A program made the position numbers and the translations under genes. The notes under the pieces were generated by a model. It searched no databases and was not told the origin of the DNA. It saw nothing but the letters and a program-made list of their open reading frames with translations. Below are positions 17,450 through 27,454 of a stretch of DNA of 64,000 nt, in pieces. Positions within the stretch are counted from its first letter, which is position 1. Each line of letters starts with the position of its first letter. The stretch comes from DATENM01 sp045807725 (lineage in GTDB: Bacteria > Acidobacteriota > Blastocatellia > UBA7656): positions 124,001 to 188,000 of the forward strand of contig JBJMGV010000126.1 of assembly GCA_045807725.1 (NCBI GenBank), written 5' to 3'.

Positions 17450-17479
17450 TTGCCTGTTGCGAGCGGCTATGGTTATATT
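17450..17479 (+). promoter_or_regulatory. Candidate promoter of the NTF2-like gene
   Basis: TTGCCT at 17450-17455 and TATATT at 17474-17479 are separated by 18 bases and lie about 30 bases upstream of the NTF2-like start, in the divergent gap with GH16. The match to a sigma-70 promoter is reasonable but unproven. Confidence 0.35.
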
Positions 17480-17509
17480 GCCTGTCCATTATAAACCGGG
17501 AGGAAACGA

Positions 17510-17881
17510 ATGCCAGCACGAAGACCGCAGGAAATATACGAACTCTTCAAGCAGTTCTTCGACGCCAAAGACACCGACGCGCTGGTGGCGCTCTACGAAC
17601 CCAACGCCGCCTTCCAGCCGCAGCCCGGCCAGGTGGTCACTGGCCACGTTGCCATCCGCGAAGCCCTCGGCGGTTTTCTCGCGCTCAACGCCGAATTCCA
17701 GATGCAGCCGGCGACCATCATCGAAACAGCCAATCTCGCCTTGCTGATCTCGAAGTGGACCTTGAAAGGCACAGACCCAAACGGCGAGCCGGTTGATCTG
17801 TCGGGTCAAACTTCGGATGTGGTGCGACGCCAATCCGACGGCACGTGGCTGTTTGTCATCGATAATCCTTATGGTATGTGA
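17510..17881 (+). CDS. NTF2-like (SnoaL/DUF4440-type) small protein
   Basis: A 123-residue cytoplasmic protein with the NTF2/ketosteroid-isomerase-like cone fold. It shows an N-terminal helix with FFDAKDTDALVALYEP, a GHVAIREALGGFL helix and the antiparallel strands LLISKWTLKG, TSDVVRRQSDG and WLFVIDNPYG. Proteins of this group (YybH-like) are used as small-molecule-binding or isomerase domains, and no catalytic residues can be assigned here. GGGAGG lies six bases before the ATG. It is the only plus-strand gene among minus-strand glycosidase genes and ends at a symmetrical hairpin shared with GH39. Confidence 0.85.
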   Translation: MPARRPQEIYELFKQFFDAKDTDALVALYEPNAAFQPQPGQVVTGHVAIREALGGFLALNAEFQMQPATIIETANLALLISKWTLKGTDPNGEPVDLSGQTSDVVRRQSDGTWLFVIDNPYGM

Positions 17882-17910
17882 CGAGCCGCCACGCTTGCAG
17901 CCGATCAATG

Positions 17911-17953
17911 TTGAGCCGATAGTCCGGCGAATGAGACTGAGCTATCGGCTCAA
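17911..17953. terminator. Bidirectional hairpin between convergent genes
   Basis: TTGAGCCGATAG at 17911-17922 pairs perfectly with CTATCGGCTCAA at 17942-17953, a 12-base stem around a 19-base loop. The hairpin lies 30 bases past the NTF2-like stop, and one arm contains the GH39 stop codon. No T-run follows on the plus strand. Confidence 0.6.
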
Positions 17954-19510
17954 GGTCATCAGGTAGACATCGTTTTCGCGCAGCGAAAGGTCACGCGTGA
18001 ACGTCTCGCCCGCCGAGATTCGTATGCGCGCGGCGCTCGCCGGTCGTCCGTCATTCTTTTCTGCAAGCCGTCGCACCTGCTCGCGCGTCAGCGTGGCCGG
18101 CGATCCCATCTCCAGGTAATCGCCATACACATCATTCACGCGATAGCCGACGCGGTAGAGCTTCAACTCATAAAGGCCCGGCGGCAATCCCTTCACCTCG
18201 ACGCGCACCGTGCCGGCATCTTTGGCCGGCAGGTCGCGCTTGAAGTAAACCTGATCGCTCTCCGTAGTCTTCGGCGCGGTGTAGTTCCAGAACAACACCT
18301 GCACGCCGCGTGCGCTGCGGCACGCCCAGGCGTCCGCGCCATTCGACACCAGTTCCTCTTCGCCGAGCCGGTTGAGGAACTGGTAGACGTAGAAGGCCGG
18401 CTTGCGCAGTCCTTGGAAATTCAGCAGGCCGAAGCCGCCGTGAAAAGGACTCGGCACCGGCCCGTTCTCTTCAAAGATGTCGGTGAACGTCCAGTAAGAC
18501 ATCGAATCGGCGTAGCCCGCGACGCCCTTGAGCTTCGAGAGAATGTAAGCGGCTGATATATACGAATCGTGCACGGGATCACGCGGCGAGTAAGAGGTGC
18601 TCCATTCCGTGTAATGCAATGGCAGGGCGGGCAGCGCCGAGCTTTTAATCTGCGCCCTGACGTGGCGCACCGAGCCGATGATGGCGTCGGGTGACGTATC
18701 CAGAAAAAGTTTCTGTACGCCGTCTTCATCAAAGCCGATGCCGCGTACGCCATAGTCGTGAGTCGTGATGAAATCGAGCGGCAGGTGATGGTCTGCGGCA
18801 AAGCGAATCATCTCTGGAACCCAGGCGTTGCCGGCAGTGGCCGGGCCGCCGACGCGATAATCCGGCGACACGCTCTTGATGGCGCGCACGCTCGCCGCGT
18901 AGAGCTTGAAGTAGTCGGCCTGATCGCCCGACCAGAAGAGGTCTTTCAAATTCGGCTCGTTCCAGACCTCGAAGTACCACTGGCGCACTTCATCTTTCCC
19001 ATAACGCGCCGTCCAGTGCGTGACCAGCGCGCCGACGAGCTGCTCCCACTTGTCGTAATCTTTCGGCGGCGTGATGTTGCCCTTCCACCAGAAGACGGTG
19101 CGGTCGCCGCTCGCCAATCGCTGCGGCATAAAGCCCAGCTCGACGAACGGCTTCATACCGACGCGCAGGATGGCGTCGTAGACGGCGTCAATGTATTGGA
19201 AGTTGTAAACGGGCCGGCCCTGCTTGTCTTCGCCGTAAACGCCGAGTTCGTCTTGCAACAAGCCGTGAAAGCGTATGTAACGGAAACCGCATTCGCGCTG
19301 AACCAGCTCAAGGTCGCGCTGCCAATCGGCGCGCAAGCCTTCAGCCGCGCGCCCCGCGCCGACGGTGTTGCGAAAGAACGGATCAAGGTGGCCTTTGACG
19401 CGCGCATAATCGGCGGTGATGACGCGCCGCGCCGAAGGCTGCGACAAGGCAACGGGTGAGAAGACCATCAGCGCAGCGAGCGCCACGATGCATCGGGATG
19501 TTTGCTTCAC
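17942..19510 (-). CDS. Secreted GH39 glycosidase (beta-xylosidase-like)
   Basis: A 522-residue family GH39 enzyme with a signal peptide ending ALSQP. The barrel shows the acid/base Glu in VWNEPNL (about residue 185) and the nucleophile Glu in LHYTEWSTS (about residue 300), both expected for GH39, followed by a C-terminal beta-sandwich. GH39 members act as beta-xylosidases or related exo-glycosidases; the exact sugar cannot be read here. The start is GTG, overlapping the stop of the thioredoxin-like gene as GTGA, so the two are translated together. Its own stop codon lies in the stem of a terminator hairpin. Confidence 0.9.
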   Translation of the reverse strand: MKQTSRCIVALAALMVFSPVALSQPSARRVITADYARVKGHLDPFFRNTVGAGRAAEGLRADWQRDLELVQRECGFRYIRFHGLLQDELGVYGEDKQGRPVYNFQYIDAVYDAILRVGMKPFVELGFMPQRLASGDRTVFWWKGNITPPKDYDKWEQLVGALVTHWTARYGKDEVRQWYFEVWNEPNLKDLFWSGDQADYFKLYAASVRAIKSVSPDYRVGGPATAGNAWVPEMIRFAADHHLPLDFITTHDYGVRGIGFDEDGVQKLFLDTSPDAIIGSVRHVRAQIKSSALPALPLHYTEWSTSYSPRDPVHDSYISAAYILSKLKGVAGYADSMSYWTFTDIFEENGPVPSPFHGGFGLLNFQGLRKPAFYVYQFLNRLGEEELVSNGADAWACRSARGVQVLFWNYTAPKTTESDQVYFKRDLPAKDAGTVRVEVKGLPPGLYELKLYRVGYRVNDVYGDYLEMGSPATLTREQVRRLAEKNDGRPASAARIRISAGETFTRDLSLRENDVYLMTLSR

Positions 19511-20331
19511 TGGTCTTTGCGAATGTTCGGCTTGCCGGCGAAGATCGCGGCGAGGTCTTCTTCTATCGTCTTCGCCACAGGCGTCTCGACGATGCGACCG
19601 ATCTCTTTGCCGTTGCGCTCGACGATAATGGTCGGGACTTTCTTAATCTCGTGCTGCTTGATGAAGTCAACCGGCTCGGCGAACTTGTTGGCGATGCCGA
19701 CCAGTTTGACGTGAAGGTGCGGGTTGCCGGCTTCGTGCAGGGCGCGGAGCAGTTGCGGCACGTAATGCTTGCTATCGCCGCACCACGTACCGGCGGTGAT
19801 GATGATTGTGGTGTCCGGCTCGACTCGTTTAAGCGCCGTGACTGTCGGCGCGTCGGGCTGGTACTTGCCCATCAGCGTCCGCCAGATCGGCACGTCTTCC
19901 CAAATCTTCTCTTCGCTGAGATCGCCGACGATGCCTTTGTGCCGCATGACGACATACCATTTGCCGCCGAAGTCGAAGCCATGCGTCGTCTCATCAACGA
20001 CCGTCAACATACCGATAATCTCCGGCTCCGCAGTCGCGCTCGAAGTGGCCGACGTGCGATCTGTGGCGACCGTCAGCGTCGCTTTCGGCAGAGTGCCGAC
20101 CGTGTTGGCGTCGAGGTCGAGCACAATCACGCGGTCGAGATTCTGCCCCACCAGCGCCATTCGCTTCGGCGTTTCTGAATAGAAGACCTGAACCGTGCGG
20201 TCCACTTGCCCGCCGATGTAAGCATCGCGCGTCGTATCCGTCCAGGTGATTGTCTGGCTCTGCCCCTGGCCGCTGGCCGTCACACAGCCGAGCACCATCA
20301 GACAAAGCAGCAGCCCTTTGCTTTTCGACAT
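19507..20331 (-). CDS. Exported thioredoxin-fold protein with a WCGDS motif
   Basis: A 274-residue protein with a signal peptide of about 23 residues. An N-terminal half (25-150) of unknown fold is followed by a thioredoxin-like domain with AGTWCGDSKHYVP (about residue 180) and the cis-proline segment KKVPTIIVERNGKEIG. The second cysteine of a CxxC pair is replaced by Ser, so it is a monothiol form: a reductase step or binding role is possible, but a classical dithiol exchange is not. It is co-translated with the GH39 gene (GTGA overlap). The pairing of a thioredoxin fold with a glycosidase has no explanation I can support. Confidence 0.75.
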   Translation of the reverse strand: MSKSKGLLLCLMVLGCVTASGQGQSQTITWTDTTRDAYIGGQVDRTVQVFYSETPKRMALVGQNLDRVIVLDLDANTVGTLPKATLTVATDRTSATSSATAEPEIIGMLTVVDETTHGFDFGGKWYVVMRHKGIVGDLSEEKIWEDVPIWRTLMGKYQPDAPTVTALKRVEPDTTIIITAGTWCGDSKHYVPQLLRALHEAGNPHLHVKLVGIANKFAEPVDFIKQHEIKKVPTIIVERNGKEIGRIVETPVAKTIEEDLAAIFAGKPNIRKDQ

Positions 20332-20696
20332 ACTTTTCCCTCCACATCATTCCACGCAGCCACACATCGGCTTGCCCTGTTCTCTATCTTGCCATGAGGT
20401 TTGCCTGAGGTCACTTCGTCTTTGGTGGATTCACTGGCACGGCGTCTTTCTCTGTGTCTGAGGCTGATGAGATAGGTGCGCTTAAAAACCGGAATAGGCG
20501 TCGGTCGAAGTCACGCTGGAATATGACTCCGGCCCACGCCCTCCAGTTCTTCTTCTGCAATGAGAGTGCCACGCGAATAATGTGGCTAAGTCCTTGAAAA
20601 ACGCCTGATGGTCATTTCGCAGCGGGTAAAACTCCACGCCTGCCGCGAAGAAATTCGCAATGGCCAACCGGGGCCAACTGGCCTGCCATCGCGCCG
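20332..20696. other. Non-coding gap upstream of the thioredoxin-like gene
   Basis: 365 bases between the YwiC-like stop and the thioredoxin-like start. An open frame on the minus strand (to 20482) is only the tail of an antisense frame running over the YwiC-like gene. I see no hairpin, promoter or family repeat that I would defend. Confidence 0.45.
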
Positions 20697-21494
20697 CTAT
20701 GCCAACCGGAAGGTCAGTGTGATGAAGACCAGAAAGACCAGCGAATAAATGATCTCGGTGACGCCTATGCGCTTGAGGTTGATCTTCTCGACGGGCCGGG
20801 CCAGATGCCAGAACGAGCGGCCCAGCACCGGCGCGAAGGCGACCAGCGTCAACAGGCTGAGATTGCCGGTTGCCGCAAACGTCGCCAGCGCCGCCAGCAA
20901 CGAACCGTGATAGATCGCGCAGCGCCGCCACGATTGCCGCCGCTGGTCGGCCTTGCGCTTGTTCAGCCAGTGGACGCGCAGCTTGACGTAGAAGACGCTG
21001 CTCGTGAAATAGAGCGCGCACAGCGCCCACAGCCACAAAGCGGTCACGTCGAGCGCGCCGCGCGTCGCGTAATAAGTCGCCGGCGCGGTCAGCGTCATTC
21101 CGAGGATGGCCAGCACCTCGCCGGTGATCGTGCGGTCTTCACGACGCGTCGCCTGCTCGGCGTTATAGAGCAACAGTCCGGCAATCGCCGCGCCCAGCGG
21201 CACGAGCCAGTAGAGCTTATAGACCGCGACGAGCGGCAAGCCGAACAGGCCGGCGAGCGATGCGTAAACAATCAGCATCTTCAGCGCGGCGGCTTGCGAT
21301 TGGCCGCGACGACGCGCACGCCACCACACGAGCAGCGATTCGCGCGCGATGAAGAGAAACGATGTCGAGAAGAATAAGCAGACGACGCGAAGATTGATCT
21401 CGGCGGCAACCAGCGCGCCAACGACGAATGGCACATAGAGCATCGCCCACGCGCCGTGCTCTCTCGGCAGTCTCAATGTAGCTCGAACTTTCAT
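20697..21494 (-). CDS. YwiC-like membrane protein
   Basis: A 265-residue protein of the YwiC-like family with about eight membrane helices. The family hallmark PREHGAWAMLYVPF is at residues 10-23. Later segments include RRGQSQAAALKM, TRREDRTITGEVLAILGM, WLWALCALYFTSSVFYVKLRV and the C-terminal KRIGVTEIIYSLVF. The family is often encoded beside nitrate, denitrification or haem genes, but its function is unknown; the fold may be related to UbiA-like enzymes (inference). I chose the ATG at 21494 with AAGGAA upstream rather than the earlier in-frame codon at 21530. The gene follows the haemerythrin gene by 32 bases, suggesting one transcript. Confidence 0.82.
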   Translation of the reverse strand: MKVRATLRLPREHGAWAMLYVPFVVGALVAAEINLRVVCLFFSTSFLFIARESLLVWWRARRRGQSQAAALKMLIVYASLAGLFGLPLVAVYKLYWLVPLGAAIAGLLLYNAEQATRREDRTITGEVLAILGMTLTAPATYYATRGALDVTALWLWALCALYFTSSVFYVKLRVHWLNKRKADQRRQSWRRCAIYHGSLLAALATFAATGNLSLLTLVAFAPVLGRSFWHLARPVEKINLKRIGVTEIIYSLVFLVFITLTFRLA

Positions 21495-21526
21495 GATTCC
21501 TTGCTCGTGATAATCTGCGCCGCGTA

Positions 21527-22081
21527 TCAAACGGCCCAGTTCTTCTCTAACTCGGTGGCGATCTTCTCGTAGCGCTCGTAGACGCCTGCGCCCAGCGTGG
21601 CTTCAGCGCGGCGGAAACCCGCCATCAATTCATCCTTCTCTTCGTCGTCGAGCAATTCGTCGGCGACGCGAAACAGGATGGCTTCTTCTTTCTGCATATG
21701 GCCGATCAGGTGCGCCGAGTAACGGTAGGCCGCTTCGACGAACTGCTTGATCGCGCCGACATCGCCCTTGCGACAGCCTTCGATAGCATTGCTGAGATTG
21801 GCGGTCAGCTCGATCTCGACTGTGTGCTCGCGCTTCATCGCGCCGAGCGGCCCGCCTGCCTCGCTGATGCCGTGCTCGACAAGCAACGGAAAGAGGCACT
21901 GCTCCTCTTTGTCGTGATGAAAGCGGTTGATGAAGTTCGTGGTGAAGTCAACGATTTGCGACAACGCGTCGGGCGTCAGTTCGCTGCCCCATTCGAGGCG
22001 CAAGCAAAGGCCGTCCAGTGCCCGCAGGCCGCGCTCGATGATGCGATGCTCGTGCTTGAGCGTATGAAACGGATTAGTCAT
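21527..22081 (-). CDS. Haemerythrin-domain protein
   Basis: A 184-residue four-helix haemerythrin-like protein. Candidate di-iron ligands are visible in each helix: H in LKHEHRIIE, H and E in FHHDKEEQCLFP, H in MKREHTVEIE and H-x3-E/E in HLIGHMQKEEAILF. Such proteins bind oxygen or NO, or repair iron-sulphur centres. It lies between hemN and the YwiC-like gene, an arrangement that hints at a response to oxygen or nitrogen oxides. The ATG at 22081 is preceded by AAGGAG at seven bases; earlier in-frame ATGs lack such a site. Confidence 0.88.
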   Translation of the reverse strand: MTNPFHTLKHEHRIIERGLRALDGLCLRLEWGSELTPDALSQIVDFTTNFINRFHHDKEEQCLFPLLVEHGISEAGGPLGAMKREHTVEIELTANLSNAIEGCRKGDVGAIKQFVEAAYRYSAHLIGHMQKEEAILFRVADELLDDEEKDELMAGFRRAEATLGAGVYERYEKIATELEKNWAV

Positions 22082-22183
22082 CTGCATCTCCTTGCGCGAG
22101 CCGACCCCGCCGTCATTCATCCTTCTTCAGCTTAAGGCAGACGGCAGGGGCAGACGATGACCGAAGTCACACCCGGCTGGCGC

Positions 22184-23605
22184 TCACAGTGTTTTAGAAA
22201 AGATCTGCTTTCGGGCCGTCTCCGGTCGATTGAGGTAGGCGTCAAAGACCATCGCCACGTTGCGTATGAAGATGCGGCCCAGCGGCGCGACTTCGATGCG
22301 GTCGCCGTTCATCACGACAAGGCCGTCGCGTTCAAGCTCGCCGAGCCGCGCAAGCTCCGCCGCAAAATGCGCGTCGAAATCAATGCCGAACTCGCGAGAG
22401 ATTTCGCTCTTCACGAGCACGCAATGGCAGAGGATACGGTTGATGACGGCGCGGCGCAGCTTGTCTTCACGGCTCACGCGCATCCCGCGCATCACCGGCA
22501 GGCGGCCCGCCTGCATCGCTTCGTAGTAGCGCGGCAGCTCGCGCCAGTTCTGCGCGTAAACGTCTTCGAGGCCGCTGATCGAGCTGACGCCCATCGCGTA
22601 AAGGTCGCAGCCCGCCTTCGTCGTGTAGCCCTGAAAATTGCGATGCAGCGTGCGGTCGTCCTGCGCGCGGCTGATCTCATCATCGGGCCTGGCGAAGTGG
22701 TCGAGGCCGATGTAGCGATAGCCCGACGCGCTGAAACGCTCGATGGCGCGCGTGAAGGTGCGGAACTTCTCTAGGCCGTCGGGCAGGTGGCGCGCGAAGC
22801 TGCCCTGCTGTTTCTTCATCCACGGCACGTGCGCGTAGCTGAAGACGGCGATGCGGTCGGGCTGCATCTCGATGATCTTCTCGATGGTGTCGGTGAAGCT
22901 GTCGGCGGTCTGGTGCGGCAGCCCGTAGATCAGATCGATGTTGATGCTCTCATAGCCGATCTCGCGGCAGTAATCAAACAGCCGGCGCGTCTCGTGATAA
23001 GGCTGTATGCGGCGAATCGTCTTCTGCACCAGCGGGTCGAAATCCTGTATGCCCATGCTGACGCGGTTGAAGCCGACGCGGCGCATTGCCAGCGCGTGCT
23101 CTGTGGTCGTCACGCGCGGGTCCACTTCGACGCTGATCTCGGCGGTGTCCGAAAAGCTGAAGCGGCTGTGAATGTGGCCATAGAAGTCTTCGATCTGTGC
23201 AGGCGTCAGGTAGGTCGGCGTGCCGCCGCCCCAGTGCAGTTGCTCGACCTTGCGCGAAGGCAACACGGCGGCGCTGATCCAATCCGTCTCGTGCTTCAAG
23301 GCGTCGAGATAAGGATGCGACACGTCGTGCTTCTTGCTGATGACCACGTTGCAGCCGCAGTAGAGGCAGAGCGATTCGCAAAAAGGGATGTGGAAGTAGA
23401 GCGACAGCGGCGCAGGCTGCGGCTTGCGATTGGCTTCGTCGAGCGCGGCGCGAAACTCTTCAGGGCCGAATGAATCATCCCATTCGGGCGCGGTCGGGTA
23501 GCTCGTGTAGCGCGGGCCGGGCTGATTGTACTTCTCAAGCGTTGTGGGCGAAACGGCGAGGCGTTCGCCGCTGATGTTGAAATCCAAACTTTCCATCGTC
23601 GTCAT
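22184..23605 (-). CDS. hemN: Oxygen-independent coproporphyrinogen III dehydrogenase HemN
   Basis: A 473-residue radical SAM enzyme that converts coproporphyrinogen III to protoporphyrinogen IX without oxygen, in the cytoplasm. The cluster motif is C76-x3-C80-x2-C83 with the adjacent C85 typical of HemN, preceded by YFHIPF. LHWGGGTPT follows, then VEVDPRV, GFNRVSMGIQDFD, NIDLIYGLPHQT and the C-terminal HemN domain with YTTKAGCDLYAMGVSSIS. The full-length match separates it from the shorter HemW proteins. It would supply haem when oxygen is low, consistent with the large cytochrome cluster nearby. AGGAATGG precedes the ATG. A sequence block shared with the cytochrome genes lies 105-150 bases upstream. 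Confidence 0.95.
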   Translation of the reverse strand: MTTMESLDFNISGERLAVSPTTLEKYNQPGPRYTSYPTAPEWDDSFGPEEFRAALDEANRKPQPAPLSLYFHIPFCESLCLYCGCNVVISKKHDVSHPYLDALKHETDWISAAVLPSRKVEQLHWGGGTPTYLTPAQIEDFYGHIHSRFSFSDTAEISVEVDPRVTTTEHALAMRRVGFNRVSMGIQDFDPLVQKTIRRIQPYHETRRLFDYCREIGYESINIDLIYGLPHQTADSFTDTIEKIIEMQPDRIAVFSYAHVPWMKKQQGSFARHLPDGLEKFRTFTRAIERFSASGYRYIGLDHFARPDDEISRAQDDRTLHRNFQGYTTKAGCDLYAMGVSSISGLEDVYAQNWRELPRYYEAMQAGRLPVMRGMRVSREDKLRRAVINRILCHCVLVKSEISREFGIDFDAHFAAELARLGELERDGLVVMNGDRIEVAPLGRIFIRNVAMVFDAYLNRPETARKQIFSKTL

Positions 23606-23711
23606 CCATTCCTGTTTTTATTTTGTTCTTAAGACTCACAGGTAAGAAAGGCAACCGCTATACCGCGCCGCCGCTGTGTAGAACCGGCAGTTTAGACGAC
23701 GCGCGCCTTTG

Positions 23712-23753
23712 CGCGTGCGGGATATGGCCCAGTTTTCGTGGGGAATTACGCAG
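23712..23753 (-). promoter_or_regulatory. Conserved upstream block (hemN copy)
   Basis: On the minus strand this reads GTAATTCCCCACG, then CTGGGCCATAT, then CCCGCACGC. The TAATTCCCCAC part recurs upstream of the decahaem gene (35651-35688) and resB (39856-39895), and ATTCC plus CTGGGCCAT recurs upstream of the small cytochrome gene (30548-30580). All four copies lie on the same strand as, and upstream of, the genes concerned. Its role is an inference. Confidence 0.4.
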
Positions 23754-23862
23754 GCGGCAAGCGATCAGACAGCGGGTTAGAGAAAGAGCAACCGGCGTGC
23801 GGCGGGAAGGGCTGAAGGCTTTAGGCATCTCCTCCAGCCCCGGCAAACCGTTTCCCGATGCC

Positions 23863-24315
23863 TCACTGGCGAGGCTTGACGAAGGAGGGAGGCGCGGCGC
23901 AGTCAAGCGGGCTGTCATCCATATTCAAATCTTCCCAGTACTCTGTGAAAGGGGGCACGTCATAGCCGTTCGGCGCTTTATACACCTCGACCACCACTTT
24001 GCCCTGACGGTCATAGGCATTCATCGAAAGATAAATCCTGTAGCTATCCGTCTCGCAGTTGAAGTAGCAGCTCAGCCCATCCATCTTCACGGTGCCGGTG
24101 CCGCTATAGGTGTAGCCATATTCGCACATCACGCATTTGAATGCGCCGGTGCCGGCGTCAAAGACGATAAAGCCTTCGCCCTCGTCGTCCTGAATGCCGT
24201 AAGTTCCCATCGGGGTCGGCGGTTGAATCCTCGGCTGCTTGCTCTTCTTTTGAGCTTCGACCGACGCCGTCACTAACATCAAAACCATAATCAACAAGAA
24301 CACGATCTTTCGCAT
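23863..24315 (-). CDS. Exported protein of unknown function
   Basis: A 150-residue protein with a clear signal peptide (residues 1-21, cleavage after VEA). The mature part is beta-rich, with two C-x-x-C-like pairs (CVMC and, further on, CYFNC) that could form disulfides or bind metal, and several YGYTYSGTG-type strands. I recognise no family. It is preceded by GGAGACC and transcribed in the same direction as hemN, 257 bases further on, but repeats of the regulatory block intervene, so it is probably separate. Confidence 0.65.
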   Translation of the reverse strand: MRKIVFLLIMVLMLVTASVEAQKKSKQPRIQPPTPMGTYGIQDDEGEGFIVFDAGTGAFKCVMCEYGYTYSGTGTVKMDGLSCYFNCETDSYRIYLSMNAYDRQGKVVVEVYKAPNGYDVPPFTEYWEDLNMDDSPLDCAAPPSFVKPRQ

Positions 24316-24543
24316 AAGGTCTCCTTTTGCGGCATTGAATGATGGCCGCAGGTATGAATGATTTCAGGGACAAAGCAAGGAGCGTCCACTCACATTCCTT
24401 GCCAATGCGAGTATAAGCCGGCACCGGGTAAGAGGCTGTGAGGGCGGTCACGCTGCGCGGTGACTGGAGTCACGGCCTGCTGGCGGGGAGGATTGATGAA
24501 CGGAATCTTCCGCCTCATCGTATGCGTCGGAGGGGAAAAAAGA

Positions 24544-24987
24544 ATGTACTGTCCATCTTGTGGTGAGCAAGCGACGCCGGGCCTGAGTTATTGCAAACAG
24601 TGTGGAGCGGAACTGAGCGGCAAGACAGGGATGTCTGAACGGTCGTCAGCCTTTTTCGCCGCGGCGATGGTAGGGGTGTTCGTCTTTGGCCTCGTGGCTA
24701 TCGCGGGCCTGATCGCAGTAATGAAAGCCTGCCAACTGAATGAAGGACTGATCAACGGATTCGCGGGATTGGCCTTTCTGATGATGGTGATCATCGAAGC
24801 CATCTTCATACGGCTGCTGTTGCGCTCGACGCTCGGTAAACGAGAGAGCAGCGGGCAGGCGCGTTCGCAGCGCACCACCAACGAGCTAGACGTGCCGCCG
24901 CAAGCGCTCCCCGCTCCCGCAATGAGCGTCACCGAGCACACTACGCGCACACTGGAGCCAATCGCTAACGAGAACGAAAGAAGATAG
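24544..24987 (+). CDS. Zinc-ribbon membrane protein
   Basis: A 147-residue protein beginning MYCPSCGEQ, a zinc-ribbon domain with C-x2-C at residues 3-6 and a second C-x2-C in YCKQCG. Two membrane helices follow (about residues 38-60 and 70-92), then a Ser/Thr/Pro-rich tail. Small zinc-ribbon membrane proteins of this layout are common in Acidobacteriota-like genomes, with no known role. I chose 24544 because the family starts MxCPxCG and GGAGGGG lies upstream; an ATG at 24496 with GGAGG is also possible. The purine-rich minisatellite starts right after its stop codon. Confidence 0.7.
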   Translation: MYCPSCGEQATPGLSYCKQCGAELSGKTGMSERSSAFFAAAMVGVFVFGLVAIAGLIAVMKACQLNEGLINGFAGLAFLMMVIIEAIFIRLLLRSTLGKRESSGQARSQRTTNELDVPPQALPAPAMSVTEHTTRTLEPIANENERR

Positions 24988-25193
24988 GAGGCAGGAAGCA
25001 GGAGGCAGTGATCAGTGGCCAGTGGCCGGTGGTCAGTGGTCAGTTGATAGTTGATCCCAGTGGCCAGCGGTCAGTTGATAGTTGGTACCAGTGATCAGTT
25101 GATAGTTGATAGTTCCCCAAGCTCCGTCAGGAGCGCAATGTTTATAGTAACGCAGGCGGTTTAATCTTCAAGCTCCGTCAGGAGCGCAATGTT

Positions 25194-25478
25194 TATAGAG
25201 CGTGTCTGAGAAGCCCTGAAGGGGCGCGATTCAATTCTCCCCTTTGGGCCGCCGCCGTCCCCCCCTGCCTCTGAAAAGCCCTGAAGGGGCGCGATTCAAT
25301 AGCCCAGCCCAACGGGCTGGGTACACTCAGCGACCATTCCACAAGCCCTGAAAGGGCGCAATAACCGATCACCTAGTACGCCCTTTCAGGGCTTGGTGGT
25401 TTGCCCTGCTGCTCACCCAGGGCGATGCCCTGGGCTGTCGAATCACGCCCCTTCAGGGCTTCTCAGACACGCTCTATA
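25194..25478. mobile_element. Miniature inverted-repeat element, copy A
   Basis: A 285-bp segment with perfect 33-base terminal inverted repeats (25194-25226 and 25446-25478) beginning TATAGAGCGTGTCTGAGAAG. Inside are GCCCTGAA-GGGCG and GCCCAACGGGC palindromes. There is no coding capacity. A second copy, inverted, lies at 54707-54935. It looks like a MITE-type element moved by a transposase elsewhere, but I found no transposase in the window. Confidence 0.65.
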
Positions 25479-25751
25479 GTAACGCGGGCGGTTCAATCTC
25501 AAGAGGTCGTGGAATTCCCAGCAGCTTGCTGCGGTTCCATTTCCTCTGCTTCCTGTGATACCTCGCAGCAAGCTGCGAGGAAATTCATTCTTCAAGCTCC
25601 GTCAGGAGCGCAATGTTTATAGATATAGCTGAAGGATGTGACGAAGCCCCGTAGGGGCGCGATGTCTACATCACGCTCCTGACGGAGCTTGTATCGTCAT
25701 TAGCATCGGTAACTATAAACATTGCGCTCCTGACGGAGCTTGTTTGATCTA

Positions 25752-25863
25752 TGGCATCGTTGACTATAAACATTGCGCTCCTAACGGAGCTTCGTCACAT
25801 CCTTCAGCTATATCTATAAACATTGCGCTCCTAACGGAGCTTAGACCTACGCGACCGACTGCC
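25752..25863 (+). repeat. 112-bp direct repeat, copy 1
   Basis: This segment is identical by eye to 36032-36143. It contains two minus-oriented GCTCC-type units, begins TGGCATCGTTGACTATAAAC and ends GACCTACGCGACCGACTGCC. Confidence 0.8.
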
Positions 25864-25904
25864 TCCTGCTTCCTGCCTCCTGCTTCCTGCTTCCTGCTTC
25901 CTGC

Positions 25905-27410
<1,506 letters not shown>

Positions 27411-27454
27411 GTTATTCCTCAACGTTCAAGAGCGGCCTGTAGTGAATCGGTCAA

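Larger units (their letters stand above)
24988..25904. repeat. Inverted-symmetric composite repeat cassette
   Basis: This whole 0.9-kb gap between two convergent genes is repetitive. It opens with GGAGGCAGGAAGCAGG at the stop of the left gene and closes with the inverse CTGCTTCCTGCC at the stop of the right gene. Inside are CAGTGGCCAGTGG units, GCTCC-type palindromes in plus orientation, an element with terminal inverted repeats, and GCTCC-type palindromes in minus orientation. A shorter cassette of the same plan lies at 35700-36200. Confidence 0.8.

Noticed and set aside
20482..21036. Minus-strand frame of 184 residues overlapping the YwiC-like gene
   Set aside because: Two thirds overlap a well-supported gene in another frame; the remaining tail is basic and lacks a ribosome site.
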